A DNA stretch of 64,000 nt from positions 1 to 64,000 of the forward strand of contig NZ_MWLO01000158.1 of assembly GCF_002198735.1 (NCBI RefSeq), read 5' to 3'. The notes under the pieces are model-generated. The model worked only from the letters and a program-made list of their open reading frames with translations, searched no databases and was not told the origin of the DNA. A program made the translations under genes and the position numbers. Positions 8,679 to 17,300 of the stretch are shown in pieces (positions within the stretch are counted from its first letter, which is position 1; each line of letters starts with the position of its first letter). The stretch is from Ideonella sp. A 288 (GTDB taxonomy: Bacteria; Pseudomonadota; Gammaproteobacteria; Burkholderiales; Burkholderiaceae_C).

Positions 8679-9443
8679 TCAGAAGAAGAACGACAGGCCC
8701 AGCGTCAGCGCGCGGAACTCGCGGCTGCGCTGGTCGGAGACGAAGGCGGTGTAGAGCGTCCAGTCGGTGCGGGCCACGAAGCGCTCGGTGACGTACCAGC
8801 GCAGGCCCAGGCCAGCGTTGGCCAGCTTGGCGCGGGTGTCGACCGCGCCGACCAGGCTCTGGTTGGGCAGGTTGCTGAAGCTGCCCACGCCCACCGACAG
8901 GTAGGGCGACAGGCGCTTGTCGCTCCAGGGCTCGGCCACCGCGTTGACGTGCCAGAAGTCGGTGCCCGAGAACAGGCCCTGCACCTGGCCCACGCTCAGT
9001 TCCACACCCAGCGATTCGCCCAGGCGCACGGCGCCCCACAGCTTGAGCATCGGCTCGGACTTGAAGCGCCCCCAGGCCGCGCCCATCTCCACCCGCCGGG
9101 CCAGGTAGTCGTCGACCAGCAGGTCGCGGAAGGTCTTGGGGCTGCCGGCCGCGGTGAGCGTGCCCTGCAGTTGCGCGCGCTCGACCCAGCCCTCGGCGCC
9201 GCGCGCGCTGCGCACCTTGAACCAGTCGGTGTGGCGCAGCAGCACGACGACCGCCTCGCCGCGCTGGGCGACGTGGAAGACGGGGTAGCCGCGGCCCGGG
9301 CCGGTGCGCATCTCGAGGAAGGCATCGGCCACCTGCAAGGCCTCGGTGGTGGGCTCCGCGGTCGGGTCGGCCGCGTCGGCAGCCTGCGCCGGCAGCGCCA
9401 GCGCGCACAGCACCAAGCCCAGGGGGAACACGGTGCTCGTCAT
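8679..9443 (-). CDS. SH3-domain outer-membrane beta-barrel protein (254 aa)
   Basis: Signal peptide to about residue 22. Residues about 35-95 form a bacterial SH3-like domain (FLEMRTGPGRGYPVFHV, VVVLLRHTDWFKVRS, GWVERAQL). The rest is a barrel-type strand series (SPYLSVGVGSF, ANAGLGLRWYVTERFVART) ending LSFFF. Bacterial SH3 domains often bind peptidoglycan or proline-rich peptides, so this protein could tie the barrel to the cell wall. The ATG overlaps the stop of the CX4CH lipoprotein gene upstream (ATGA). Its pairing with the 211-residue barrel suggests an outer-membrane module. Confidence 0.84.
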   Translation of the reverse strand: MTSTVFPLGLVLCALALPAQAADAADPTAEPTTEALQVADAFLEMRTGPGRGYPVFHVAQRGEAVVVLLRHTDWFKVRSARGAEGWVERAQLQGTLTAAGSPKTFRDLLVDDYLARRVEMGAAWGRFKSEPMLKLWGAVRLGESLGVELSVGQVQGLFSGTDFWHVNAVAEPWSDKRLSPYLSVGVGSFSNLPNQSLVGAVDTRAKLANAGLGLRWYVTERFVARTDWTLYTAFVSDQRSREFRALTLGLSFFF

Positions 9444-10057
9444 GGGTTGCAGCGTCCGGTGCGGCTGTCGGCCGGGGTGAACAGCGCGTTCGACGCGGTG
9501 CTGAATTCGTCCTGCCCCTGCGGCATCGGGTGGCCGATCCAGTAGGCGATGCGCCGCACGTTGTCGTCGTCGGCGCGCTCGAAGATCAGGCCGCCGCCGT
9601 GCAGCACGTTGGCCAGCCGCGGCTTGGCCAGCAGCAGGCTCTGCTCGGGTGCGCCGATGATCGCCATGCCCTGCGCCGAGACGAAGTTGCGGTACATCGC
9701 CGTGGCCCGCACCGCCTCGGGCGTGCTGGCAGCGTCGGCCAGGTCCACCGGCGCCGCCTGGCCGGCCAGGCGCAGCGCGCCGCCGGTGCCGTTGACGCTG
9801 TCGTGGCAGCCCGACGAGGCACAGGTGTTGGGGGCCCCGCCGGCGCCCGGTGCGGCCAGCGGCGCGACCAGGATGGGCTGCACGCAGGCCTGGAAGTAGG
9901 CGAAGGACAGCGACTGCCCGCGCACCCCCGCCGGGTTGGCGATGTCGGGGGCGTTGTCGAGCGGGCTGCCACCGCCGCAGCCGGCCACCAGCGTGACGCC
10001 CAGCGCGACGACCAGCACGACGCTCGTGCGGACAGCAACACCGGAACGACGCGTCAT
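9440..10057 (-). CDS. Lipoprotein with CX4CH heme-like motif (205 aa)
   Basis: The start at 10057 overlaps the HzsA-like stop (ATGA) and gives a lipoprotein signal peptide with lipobox LVAGC (Cys27). Residues 79-85 read CASSGCH, with four rather than two residues between the cysteines. CX4CH is a known but uncommon heme c attachment variant. The rest contains no second CXXCH. A segment near the C-terminus (LIFERADDDNVRRIAYWIGHPMPQ) looks like the end of cytochrome-type domains in which an Arg/Ile helix precedes a Met ligand. It is probably a small companion electron carrier or structural mimic of the HzsA-like protein next to it. Redox function is likely but not proven. Confidence 0.75.
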   Translation of the reverse strand: MTRRSGVAVRTSVVLVVALGVTLVAGCGGGSPLDNAPDIANPAGVRGQSLSFAYFQACVQPILVAPLAAPGAGGAPNTCASSGCHDSVNGTGGALRLAGQAAPVDLADAASTPEAVRATAMYRNFVSAQGMAIIGAPEQSLLLAKPRLANVLHGGGLIFERADDDNVRRIAYWIGHPMPQGQDEFSTASNALFTPADSRTGRCNP

Positions 10058-13000
10058 CTCGGGCACCCGCCGGCGATCCAGGCGGCGATGGCCTTGTAGC
10101 CCGCGCCGGCCGGCGGCAGCACCGGCGCCGCCTGCGCCAGCGCGCCGCTGGGGTGCGGCACGCGCGAAGGCCGATCGAGCAGGGTGCTGCGCGCGGGGTT
10201 GCAGGCGTCGTTGACGAGGCTCAGCGCCACGTTGAAGTCGCCCTCGGCATCGCCGGTGAGCACCAGCCGGTTGGTGGCCGGCGTGGCACCCGAGCCGCCA
10301 GTCGTGCCGGTCGCGCCGGTGCTGCCCACCGGCTGGTGGCAGCCCAGGCACTGCTCGCGCAGCACCGGCAGCACCGTCTGTGCGAAAGTGGCCTCGCTCA
10401 GCCCGGTGACGCCGCGCGGCCGGCCGTTGGCATCGAAGGGGTCGTTGGTGTACTGCCCGCCCAGGTCGATCCACTCGGCCAGCAGGCGCTGCTCGGCGCG
10501 GTTGAGCAGCGTGCGGTGGTCCAGCGCGGCGGGCGCCGGGTAGGTGCTGCGTGCGCCGCTGCCGGCCATCAGCGTGTCGCCGGAGAGCAGTTCCACCAAC
10601 CGGCTCTTGCGGGCCAGGCCGATGGCCTCGCCCTGGCTGGCACCGTTATCCACCAGTGCCGGGCCGCGCACGGCCACCGGCACGCCGTCCTCCAGCCGCG
10701 TCTGCGGCTGGCCGGTGGCTGCGTCGATCAGCGGCTGGCCGTTGAGCAGGCGCTCGTAGCTGTTCAGCCGCCCGGTGCCCGCGATGCTGGTCGTCAGGTC
10801 CAGCCGCGAGGCCGGCGTATGGCAGTTGACGCAGGTGACCGCGCCGCGGTCGCGCGTCCACAGCGGCTGGATCTGCTCGGCGTAGTTGACGATGCCGCGC
10901 TGCGGCGCCGCGGTGGCCAGGTCGTCGGTGGCCAGCGTGTTGCCGGTGTAGCGCAGCGCGACGGCCTCGCGCGCCCGCACGCCGGGCCGGGTGGTGTCGG
11001 CCCAGGCGTCGGGGGCCAGCAGGTCGGCCTGCAGCAGCAGCGCCGCGGCATCCAGCCGCGTGCGCGTGCCGGCCATCGTCTCGCCGGGCTGGTGCGCCGA
11101 GGCCAGCGCGCTGCGCAGCGCCGCCGGCAGCGCGTTGACCACCGCGCCGGAGTTGAGCGCGCCGCCGCGCCGCGGGCTGTGGCAGCCGTCGCAGGTGCGA
11201 CGCTCGCCCGGGCGCACCTGGATCCAGTTGGTGTGCGTCTGGAAGGCGCGGCCCTTGGCATCGACCACGGCCAGCGCGATGGGCACGTCGGCCGGCACGG
11301 TGAGCTTGATCGAGCCGTCGGGCTCGATCGGCGCATAACCCAGGATCTGCTGCTGCTCGAAATCGGTGTCGCCGATGGCCTCGCGCATGCCGGCACCGCC
11401 AGCGGGCGGCGCCACCGCGCGCACCACGCGCAGCAGACGCGCCGGGCTGCAGTGGTAGGCCGGGTCGGCCGGGTCCTTCATGCGCGCCAGGTCGGCCACC
11501 TGGGGTCGCAGGTCCTGCGGGTCGGTGGGCGCGATCTTGGGGATTGGCTGGGCGCAGGCGCCGGCGCGGTCGGCCTCGGCGATCACCGCGTCGCCCATGC
11601 GGCCCAGGCCGTCGGTGTCGTAGACGCTGCGCACCTCGATCAGGCCCAGGCCCTGCGTGGCCAGCGCGGGGTCGATGGTGGTGGCCTCGGCGGTGCTGGG
11701 CTCGGGCCGCGGCAGCAGCGCCACCGGGTCGGTGTACATGAAGCCCGGCGGCGGCGAGGCCACGTTGAGCCAGGTCTGCTTGGCCGGATCGTGCATGTAG
11801 ATGCCGTAGGCTGCAGGAGCGTTGTCCTGCAGCGTGTCGGCGGCCGCCTCGGCGCGGCTGCGCTCGCTGGTGATGCGGCGCATCTCGTCGGCGTTGAGGC
11901 TGGCGCAGGGCACCACCACGCCCTCGCGCAGCACCTCGCAGGGGCGGAAGGCGGCCAGGATGCGGTCGGTGCCGTCCCACAGCGGATAAGGCGTGGTGAC
12001 GCGGCCGAACATCGACAGCCCGCGCTCGATGGCCAGGGGCTGCGCGGTGATCTGGCGCTGGCCGCCCTGGGCCGGCGCGCTGGCGTTGGCCGGCGTGTCC
12101 TTCTCGGAGTAGTTGGCGGCGTCCACCAGCACCAGCGCCCCACCCTCCTGCGTGCCCGACAGCGGCATCAGGCTGGTGGCCACCTGGCCCTTGAACGCAC
12201 CAGCCGGGTCCATGTCGCGCGGGTGCAGGTAACTGTTGCCCTCGCTGTGCGCGCCGTAGAGCACGAACAGGTCGGTGCCGTCGGGCTTGGCGCGGAAGAT
12301 CGTGAAGTGGTTGCGCCCGCCGACATGGTCCCAGCGCGAGAACATGATGTCGCCGTTGGGTCGCACCACCGGGTTGCGGTCGTGGCTCTGGTTGAACGAG
12401 ATCTGCGCGATGGCACCGCCGTCGGCGTCCATGGTGTGCAGGTTGAACACGCGCTCGCGCTCGTACTCGTCCAGCGCCAGGTAGTTGCGGCCCAGCGCCT
12501 GCAACGCGCGCGAGCGGGTCTGCCGGTTCGACGTGAAGACGATGCCGCGGCCGGCCGGCAGGTAGACGGGGTCGACGTCGTCGCTGTCGGTGCTGTGCGT
12601 GAGGCGGCGGAAGCTGCCGCCGAGCAGACCGCCCGACTGTGTGGCGGACCGCATGTCGTATTCCCAGACGTTCCAGCGGCCAGTGCAGGCGGGTGCGCCG
12701 TCGATCGTCGAGGTGTTGGCCACCGGGCAGCGCATCGCGAAGACCACGCGCTTGCCGTCGTAGGACACCTCGGGGTCGGACGCGTCGCCCTGCCCCTGCG
12801 TGAAGCGCGCGGTGAGGTTGTGCTCGGGCGCGCTGGGCGACGATTGCTCGCGCAGCATCAGGTCGCCGCCGGCCGCGCCGGGCGCGCCGTTGGTCGGGTT
12901 CATGCGCACGCCCACCGGCCGCTTCACGTAGACGATGGGCACGTCGGGCGACACGGTGACGGTGCTCTCGGCGCGGTCGGTGCCGCCGCCGCTGCAGGCT

Positions 13001-13068
13001 GCGATGCCGCTGGCCAGCCACACGGCTGCGGCGAACCACACGATCAGCCGCTGCAAAGCCTCCCTCAT
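10054..13068 (-). CDS. HzsA-like multiheme beta-propeller lipoprotein (1004 aa)
   Basis: The start at 13068 overlaps the ApbE-like stop (ATGA). Signal peptide with lipobox IAAC (Cys25). Residues about 85-450 contain PD40/WD40-like propeller phrases (DASDPEVSYDGKRVVFAMR, DVDPVYLPAGRGIVFTSN, HDRNPVVRPNGDIMFSRW). Three CXXCH heme motifs follow: CDGCH (Cys626), CVNCH (Cys746) and CLGCH (Cys907). A Gly/Thr-rich linker follows the last one. The order of propeller, middle domain and c-type hemes matches the family named after hydrazine synthase subunit alpha. Members outside anammox bacteria have no established substrate, so hydrazine chemistry should not be assumed. Probably an outer-membrane or periplasmic lipid-anchored redox enzyme. 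Confidence 0.85.
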   Translation of the reverse strand: MREALQRLIVWFAAAVWLASGIAACSGGGTDRAESTVTVSPDVPIVYVKRPVGVRMNPTNGAPGAAGGDLMLREQSSPSAPEHNLTARFTQGQGDASDPEVSYDGKRVVFAMRCPVANTSTIDGAPACTGRWNVWEYDMRSATQSGGLLGGSFRRLTHSTDSDDVDPVYLPAGRGIVFTSNRQTRSRALQALGRNYLALDEYERERVFNLHTMDADGGAIAQISFNQSHDRNPVVRPNGDIMFSRWDHVGGRNHFTIFRAKPDGTDLFVLYGAHSEGNSYLHPRDMDPAGAFKGQVATSLMPLSGTQEGGALVLVDAANYSEKDTPANASAPAQGGQRQITAQPLAIERGLSMFGRVTTPYPLWDGTDRILAAFRPCEVLREGVVVPCASLNADEMRRITSERSRAEAAADTLQDNAPAAYGIYMHDPAKQTWLNVASPPPGFMYTDPVALLPRPEPSTAEATTIDPALATQGLGLIEVRSVYDTDGLGRMGDAVIAEADRAGACAQPIPKIAPTDPQDLRPQVADLARMKDPADPAYHCSPARLLRVVRAVAPPAGGAGMREAIGDTDFEQQQILGYAPIEPDGSIKLTVPADVPIALAVVDAKGRAFQTHTNWIQVRPGERRTCDGCHSPRRGGALNSGAVVNALPAALRSALASAHQPGETMAGTRTRLDAAALLLQADLLAPDAWADTTRPGVRAREAVALRYTGNTLATDDLATAAPQRGIVNYAEQIQPLWTRDRGAVTCVNCHTPASRLDLTTSIAGTGRLNSYERLLNGQPLIDAATGQPQTRLEDGVPVAVRGPALVDNGASQGEAIGLARKSRLVELLSGDTLMAGSGARSTYPAPAALDHRTLLNRAEQRLLAEWIDLGGQYTNDPFDANGRPRGVTGLSEATFAQTVLPVLREQCLGCHQPVGSTGATGTTGGSGATPATNRLVLTGDAEGDFNVALSLVNDACNPARSTLLDRPSRVPHPSGALAQAAPVLPPAGAGYKAIAAWIAGGCPR

Positions 13069-14060
13069 GCCGGCCCCCCAAGCCGCCGCGTCAGCGCGGG
13101 CGTGGCGAGGAGGAGGCCCTCGGCATCCACCACCAGCGCCTCGGCGTCGGGCACGCGGCCGACCAGGCGCAGGCCGGCGTCGATGCCGTGCACGCGCAGG
13201 GCACGGGCCAGCGCGTCGGCGGCCAGGCCGTCGTTGGCCATCACGGTGGCCATGCGCCAGGGGGCCAGGCCGGTGTCGGGCCCGACACCGGGCCAGGGCT
13301 CGGGCTGCAGGGGCCGGCGAAGGCCCTCGTGCTCGAAGGCCTGGGTGCCGTCGCCTTCGGCGCACAGGGCCAGGTCCTGCAGCGGCAGCAAGGCCAGCGG
13401 TGTCTCGCCCAGGCGCTTGTCGCGCAGGCCCAGCACCCAGGGCATGCCGCGGCGATGGCCCACCACCCGCGCATGCCCGCCCACGGCCACGCAGGCATGG
13501 CGGATGCCGTGGCGGGCCAGCACGACGCCGCAGGCGTCCACCGCGTGGCCGCGGGCGGCGCGGCCCAGATCCAGTTGCACGCCGGGCCGGGCGAAGCGCA
13601 GCGTGCGCTCGATCGGGTCCAGTTGCAGCAGCGACCAGGGTGCGTCGGCGGCGTCGCCGCCCGGCGAGCCCGCCACGATGTCGAAGGCGCCGCGCGTCAG
13701 CGTGGCCAGTGCCACCGATCGAGACAGCAGGCGGAACAGTTCCTCGCCCAGCCGCACCGGGCCGGCAGCGGCCATCGCATTGGCACGCGATAACTCTGAA
13801 TCAACGCGTGCCGTGCTCAGCAGGCGGTTGATGCGGTGCAGCTCGGCCAGCACGGCGGCGATGGCCGCCTCGCCGCGCGGGCGATCGTCGGCCCACAGCT
13901 GCACCTGCACCACCGCGCCCATGATGACCTGCTCGCGTTTCAGCCAGCTGCCCTGGGCCATGGCGGGTCCGCGCGGCGCCCCCATGCCGGGGGCATGGGC
14001 CGAGCCCGGCGCCGCAGGATGCGCAGGGCGCATCGCGCTCGAAAGCGTGGTGGTTTGCAT
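13065..14060 (-). CDS. ApbE-like protein (FAD:protein FMN transferase family), probably inactive
   Basis: Start set by GAGGAGG eight bases before ATG at 14060; the longer frame to 14096 lacks a ribosome site. The fold is recognisable: QVQLWADDR, LDLGRAARGHAVD in place of the usual LDLGGIAKGYAVD, and ANDGLAADALARAL near the end. Key ApbE positions are changed. The N-x-GG loop is VAVGGHA, the ATSG motif is replaced by LCAEGD, and the DPRTG region reads EPWPGVG. True ApbE proteins transfer FMN from FAD to Ser/Thr of exported proteins using Mg. This copy may have lost that activity or use another mode. No clear signal peptide is seen, although an Ala/Pro-rich N-terminus of about 40 residues is present. 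First gene of the operon. Confidence 0.75.
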   Translation of the reverse strand: MQTTTLSSAMRPAHPAAPGSAHAPGMGAPRGPAMAQGSWLKREQVIMGAVVQVQLWADDRPRGEAAIAAVLAELHRINRLLSTARVDSELSRANAMAAAGPVRLGEELFRLLSRSVALATLTRGAFDIVAGSPGGDAADAPWSLLQLDPIERTLRFARPGVQLDLGRAARGHAVDACGVVLARHGIRHACVAVGGHARVVGHRRGMPWVLGLRDKRLGETPLALLPLQDLALCAEGDGTQAFEHEGLRRPLQPEPWPGVGPDTGLAPWRMATVMANDGLAADALARALRVHGIDAGLRLVGRVPDAEALVVDAEGLLLATPALTRRLGGPA

Positions 14061-14396
14061 GCCGGTCTCCTCCTCGATGGACAGGTGCCGGCGCATCTTC
14101 GGCCCGTCGTCCGGCGGAATGGTTCGCTTCGTTAACCAGCCGCCAGGTCCTTACAACCGGTCTTGGAACAAGCCATGTCCCGGGGTAACCAGGTGAGCGG
14201 ATGTGGCGCTGGCGGTGTGCACTGGCAACGGCAGGTTGCGCGCGGGGGCTCGATGCCGTCCCGATGCGCCCGGCGTTCCTCCGAATTAGGGACGGCGTCT
14301 GTGCGCTGGCTATCGTTGCGACGCCGATCGGGCCACACTGCGGCCACCACCGGGCCATCCAAGGCGCCAACCGCGCCTGCCCGCCAGGAACCTGCG
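14061..14396. promoter_or_regulatory. Divergent intergenic region (336 bp)
   Basis: Lies between the start of the minus-strand envelope operon (14060) and the plus-strand patatin-like gene (14397). It must hold the promoter of the 14-kb operon and probably that of the patatin gene. The most AT-rich stretch is around 14128-14155. No confident -35/-10 pair was found by eye. An in-frame plus-strand extension of the patatin frame exists here but has no ribosome site; AGGAA at 14386-14390 supports 14397 as the start. Confidence 0.5.
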
Positions 14397-17300
14397 ATGA
14401 GCGACCCCATCACCGAGCAGTTGCAGCAGCGCGAGCAGGCGCTGGCCGGGCCCCGGCCGCCCGGTGGGGCCGACGCAGCGCCGCCGACACCCACCGAGCC
14501 GCCGCCGCTGTGGGGCCTGGCGCTGTCGGGCGGCGGCATCCGCAGCGCCACCTTCTGCTTCGGCCTGCTGGTGGCGCTGGCGCGGCACCAGGCGCTGTTG
14601 AAGTTCCACCTGATGTCCACCGTGTCGGGCGGCGGCTTCATCGGCGCGCTGCTGGGGCGGCTGTTCCACCGCGCGGCCGGCCTGCGCGACGGGGCCCAGC
14701 GCGTGCAGGATGCGCTGGCCGATGCCGACAAGCGCTGGTTCACTTGGTGGCTGCGCGCCAACAGCAACTACCTCTTCGCGCGCGGCACGCGCGATGTGTT
14801 CGTGGCCGCGGCCACGATGCTGCGCAACCTGGTGGCGCTGCACATCGAGCTGGCGCTGCTGGCCGTCGCGCTGGGCGCGCTGCTGGCCGGGCTGGACCTG
14901 GCCGTGTGGCAGGCGCTCGACCGGCTGTGGAACCCGCTGGCCCCGCCGCACGCGGGCGACACCCTGCAGCGCGCCATCCGCCACCTGCCCGCCTGGCTGC
15001 CCACGCTGGCCCTGGCGCTGGCGCCACTGCTGTGGGCCGCCGCCACGCTGTCGTGCGCCTACTGGGCGCTGCCGCGGCGGCGCGATGGCCACGGCACCGC
15101 GCTGCTGGCGTTGCAAGGCCTGGCCTCATTGGCCGTGTCGGTGGGGCTGTGGGTGGGGCAGGGCTTCTTCGTCGACGCGATCGGCCTGTCAGACCGGCTG
15201 TGGATGGGCCTGTTCGCCTTCGCGGTGACCTGGACCACCGGCTGCGCCTGGGCCGCCGCCGAGGCCGCCCGGCCCGGCTACGCCGAGCACCAGGCCAGCG
15301 TGCGCCTGACGCAATGGCTGGGCGCGCTGCTGCGGGCCGCGGTGGTGGTGGCCGGCATCGGCGTGCTCGACCGCGTGGCCTGGTGGATGGCCTTCGAGGC
15401 CCAGGCCACCGCCAGCTTCGGTGCGGCCCTGCTGGCCGCCGCAGGCGTGCTGCGCCTGGTGCTGCCGGCACTGGGCGGCTCCAGCGGCGCGGCCCCGCAG
15501 TGGCTGGCGCGCCGCCTGCTCGTCATCGCCCACGTCGGCGGCCTGCTGCTCAGCGCGCTGCTGGCGGCCTGGTGGATCGCGCTGCTGTACCGCCAGGTCT
15601 TCGGCACGGTGTTCGTGCCGGGCCAGACCGAGATGCAGTTCATGGCCGGCCACCTGCACTGGCTGTTCTACTTCGTCGGCGCCGGCGCCTTCCTGGTGCT
15701 CACCGGGCACCACGTCGAGTTCGCCAACCTGTCGTCGCTGCACCGCTTCTACCGGGCGCGGCTGATCCGTGGCTGGCTGGGCGCGGCCAACGCCGAGCGT
15801 TTCCCGATGAACGCCACCGTGCTGGCACGCCGCGACGACGAACCCCTGGGCGGCTACGAACTGCAGAAGGAGGTGAGCGAGGTCCACCCGCGCGACGACG
15901 AAGACCTCACCACCTATGCCCCCCATGCCGGCGGTGGCCCGGTGCACCTGATCAACGTCTGCCTGAACCAGACGCAGCGCGGCAAGGGGCCGTTCAACGG
16001 CGACCGCAAGGGCCAGGGCCTGACCGCGATGGCCGGCGGCTGGATGCGCATCGGCGAGCGGCCCTGGCAGCGCATGCCGGCCGACCAGGCGCTGACGCTG
16101 GGCAGCTGGACGGCCATCTCGGGCGCGGCCTTCGCCCCAGGCCTGGGCATGCTCACGCGCAGCGGCATCGCCGCGCTGGCCATGTTCGCCGGCGTGCGGC
16201 TGGGCTACTGGTGGGACACGCGCGGCCTGCAGCCCGGCACCGTGCGCCTGGCCTGGCTGGCCAAGTCGCGCCTGCTGCTGCGCGAACTGCTGGGGCGCTT
16301 TCGCGGCGACCACGCCGACTTCTGGTACCTCAGCGACGGTGGCCACTTCGAGAACACCGCGGCCTACGCCCTGCTGCGCGAGCGCACGCGGCTCATCGTG
16401 CTGGCCGACTGCGGCGGCGACCCCGAGTACCGCTTCGCCGACCTCGAGAACCTGGTACGCAAGGCGCGGGTGGACCTGGGCGCCGCGATCCACTTCCTGA
16501 AGCCCGACGCCACCCACGCCGGCGCCGACTGGCGCGTGTTCGGCTCGGTGGCCGACCTGGCCTCGCCGTCCAGCGACGCCTGCATGGCCATCGCCGAGAT
16601 CGAATACCGGGACGGCAGCCGCGGCTGGCTGGTGCTGGTCAAGCCCAACATGTTCTCCGGCCTGCCGGTGGACCTGATCAACTTCAAGGCCGAGTTCCCC
16701 GACTTTCCGCAGCAGAGCACGTCCGACCAGGCCTTCGAGGAGCCGCAGTGGGAGAGCTACTTCATGCTCGGCCGCTCGATCGGCCAGCGCCTGCCGGCGG
16801 GCCTGCTGCAGCGCATTGCCGACGGCGAGGCGGCGCGGTGCTTCAAGCGCGACGATGGCCGCATGCTCGGCGCCGCGGCGGCAGCCACCGGCGCGGCCGC
16901 CGCCGGCCTGCGCGCGCGGCTGACCAGCGGCGCCGTCGGCGCGTCGATCGGCCTGACCACCGCCGCCACGCTGGGCGTGTCGGTGTGGCAGGCGCTGGAC
17001 GCCTGGCGCACCTCGGCCAGCAAGTCCACCGAGGCCGACGACAAGGCGCTGAAGGAACTGACCGACCTGTGGGGCAAGCTGCGCACCGGCGGGCGCGCGT
17101 CGCCGCCCGACGTGCCCACTGCGCAGGCGCTGGCGGCGTCACTGCTGCGCATCGGCGACACGCTGTGCCCGAACGGCTTCGACCGCTGGTTCAAGCCCTA
17201 CCAGGCGACGCTGCGCAACGAGGCCGGCCTGCTGGTGCAGGCCGAGCGCCTGTACACCGCCCAGGCGGTGCTCAACGACGCCCGCTACGCCTGCCAGGAC

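Noticed and set aside
10058-10474. N-terminal extension of the CX4CH lipoprotein
   Set aside because: The extension overlaps the HzsA-like gene and lacks a signal; the ATG at 10057 gives a clean lipobox and an ATGA junction.
10054-13068. Anammox hydrazine synthase
   Set aside because: Only the alpha-type family fold is present, with no beta or gamma subunits and no other anammox genes; the name is a family label.
10153-14196. 1347-codon plus-strand open frame
   Set aside because: It lies antisense to the HzsA-like and ApbE-like genes, which carry heme motifs and family signatures. No ribosome site or domain is seen in the plus-strand frame.
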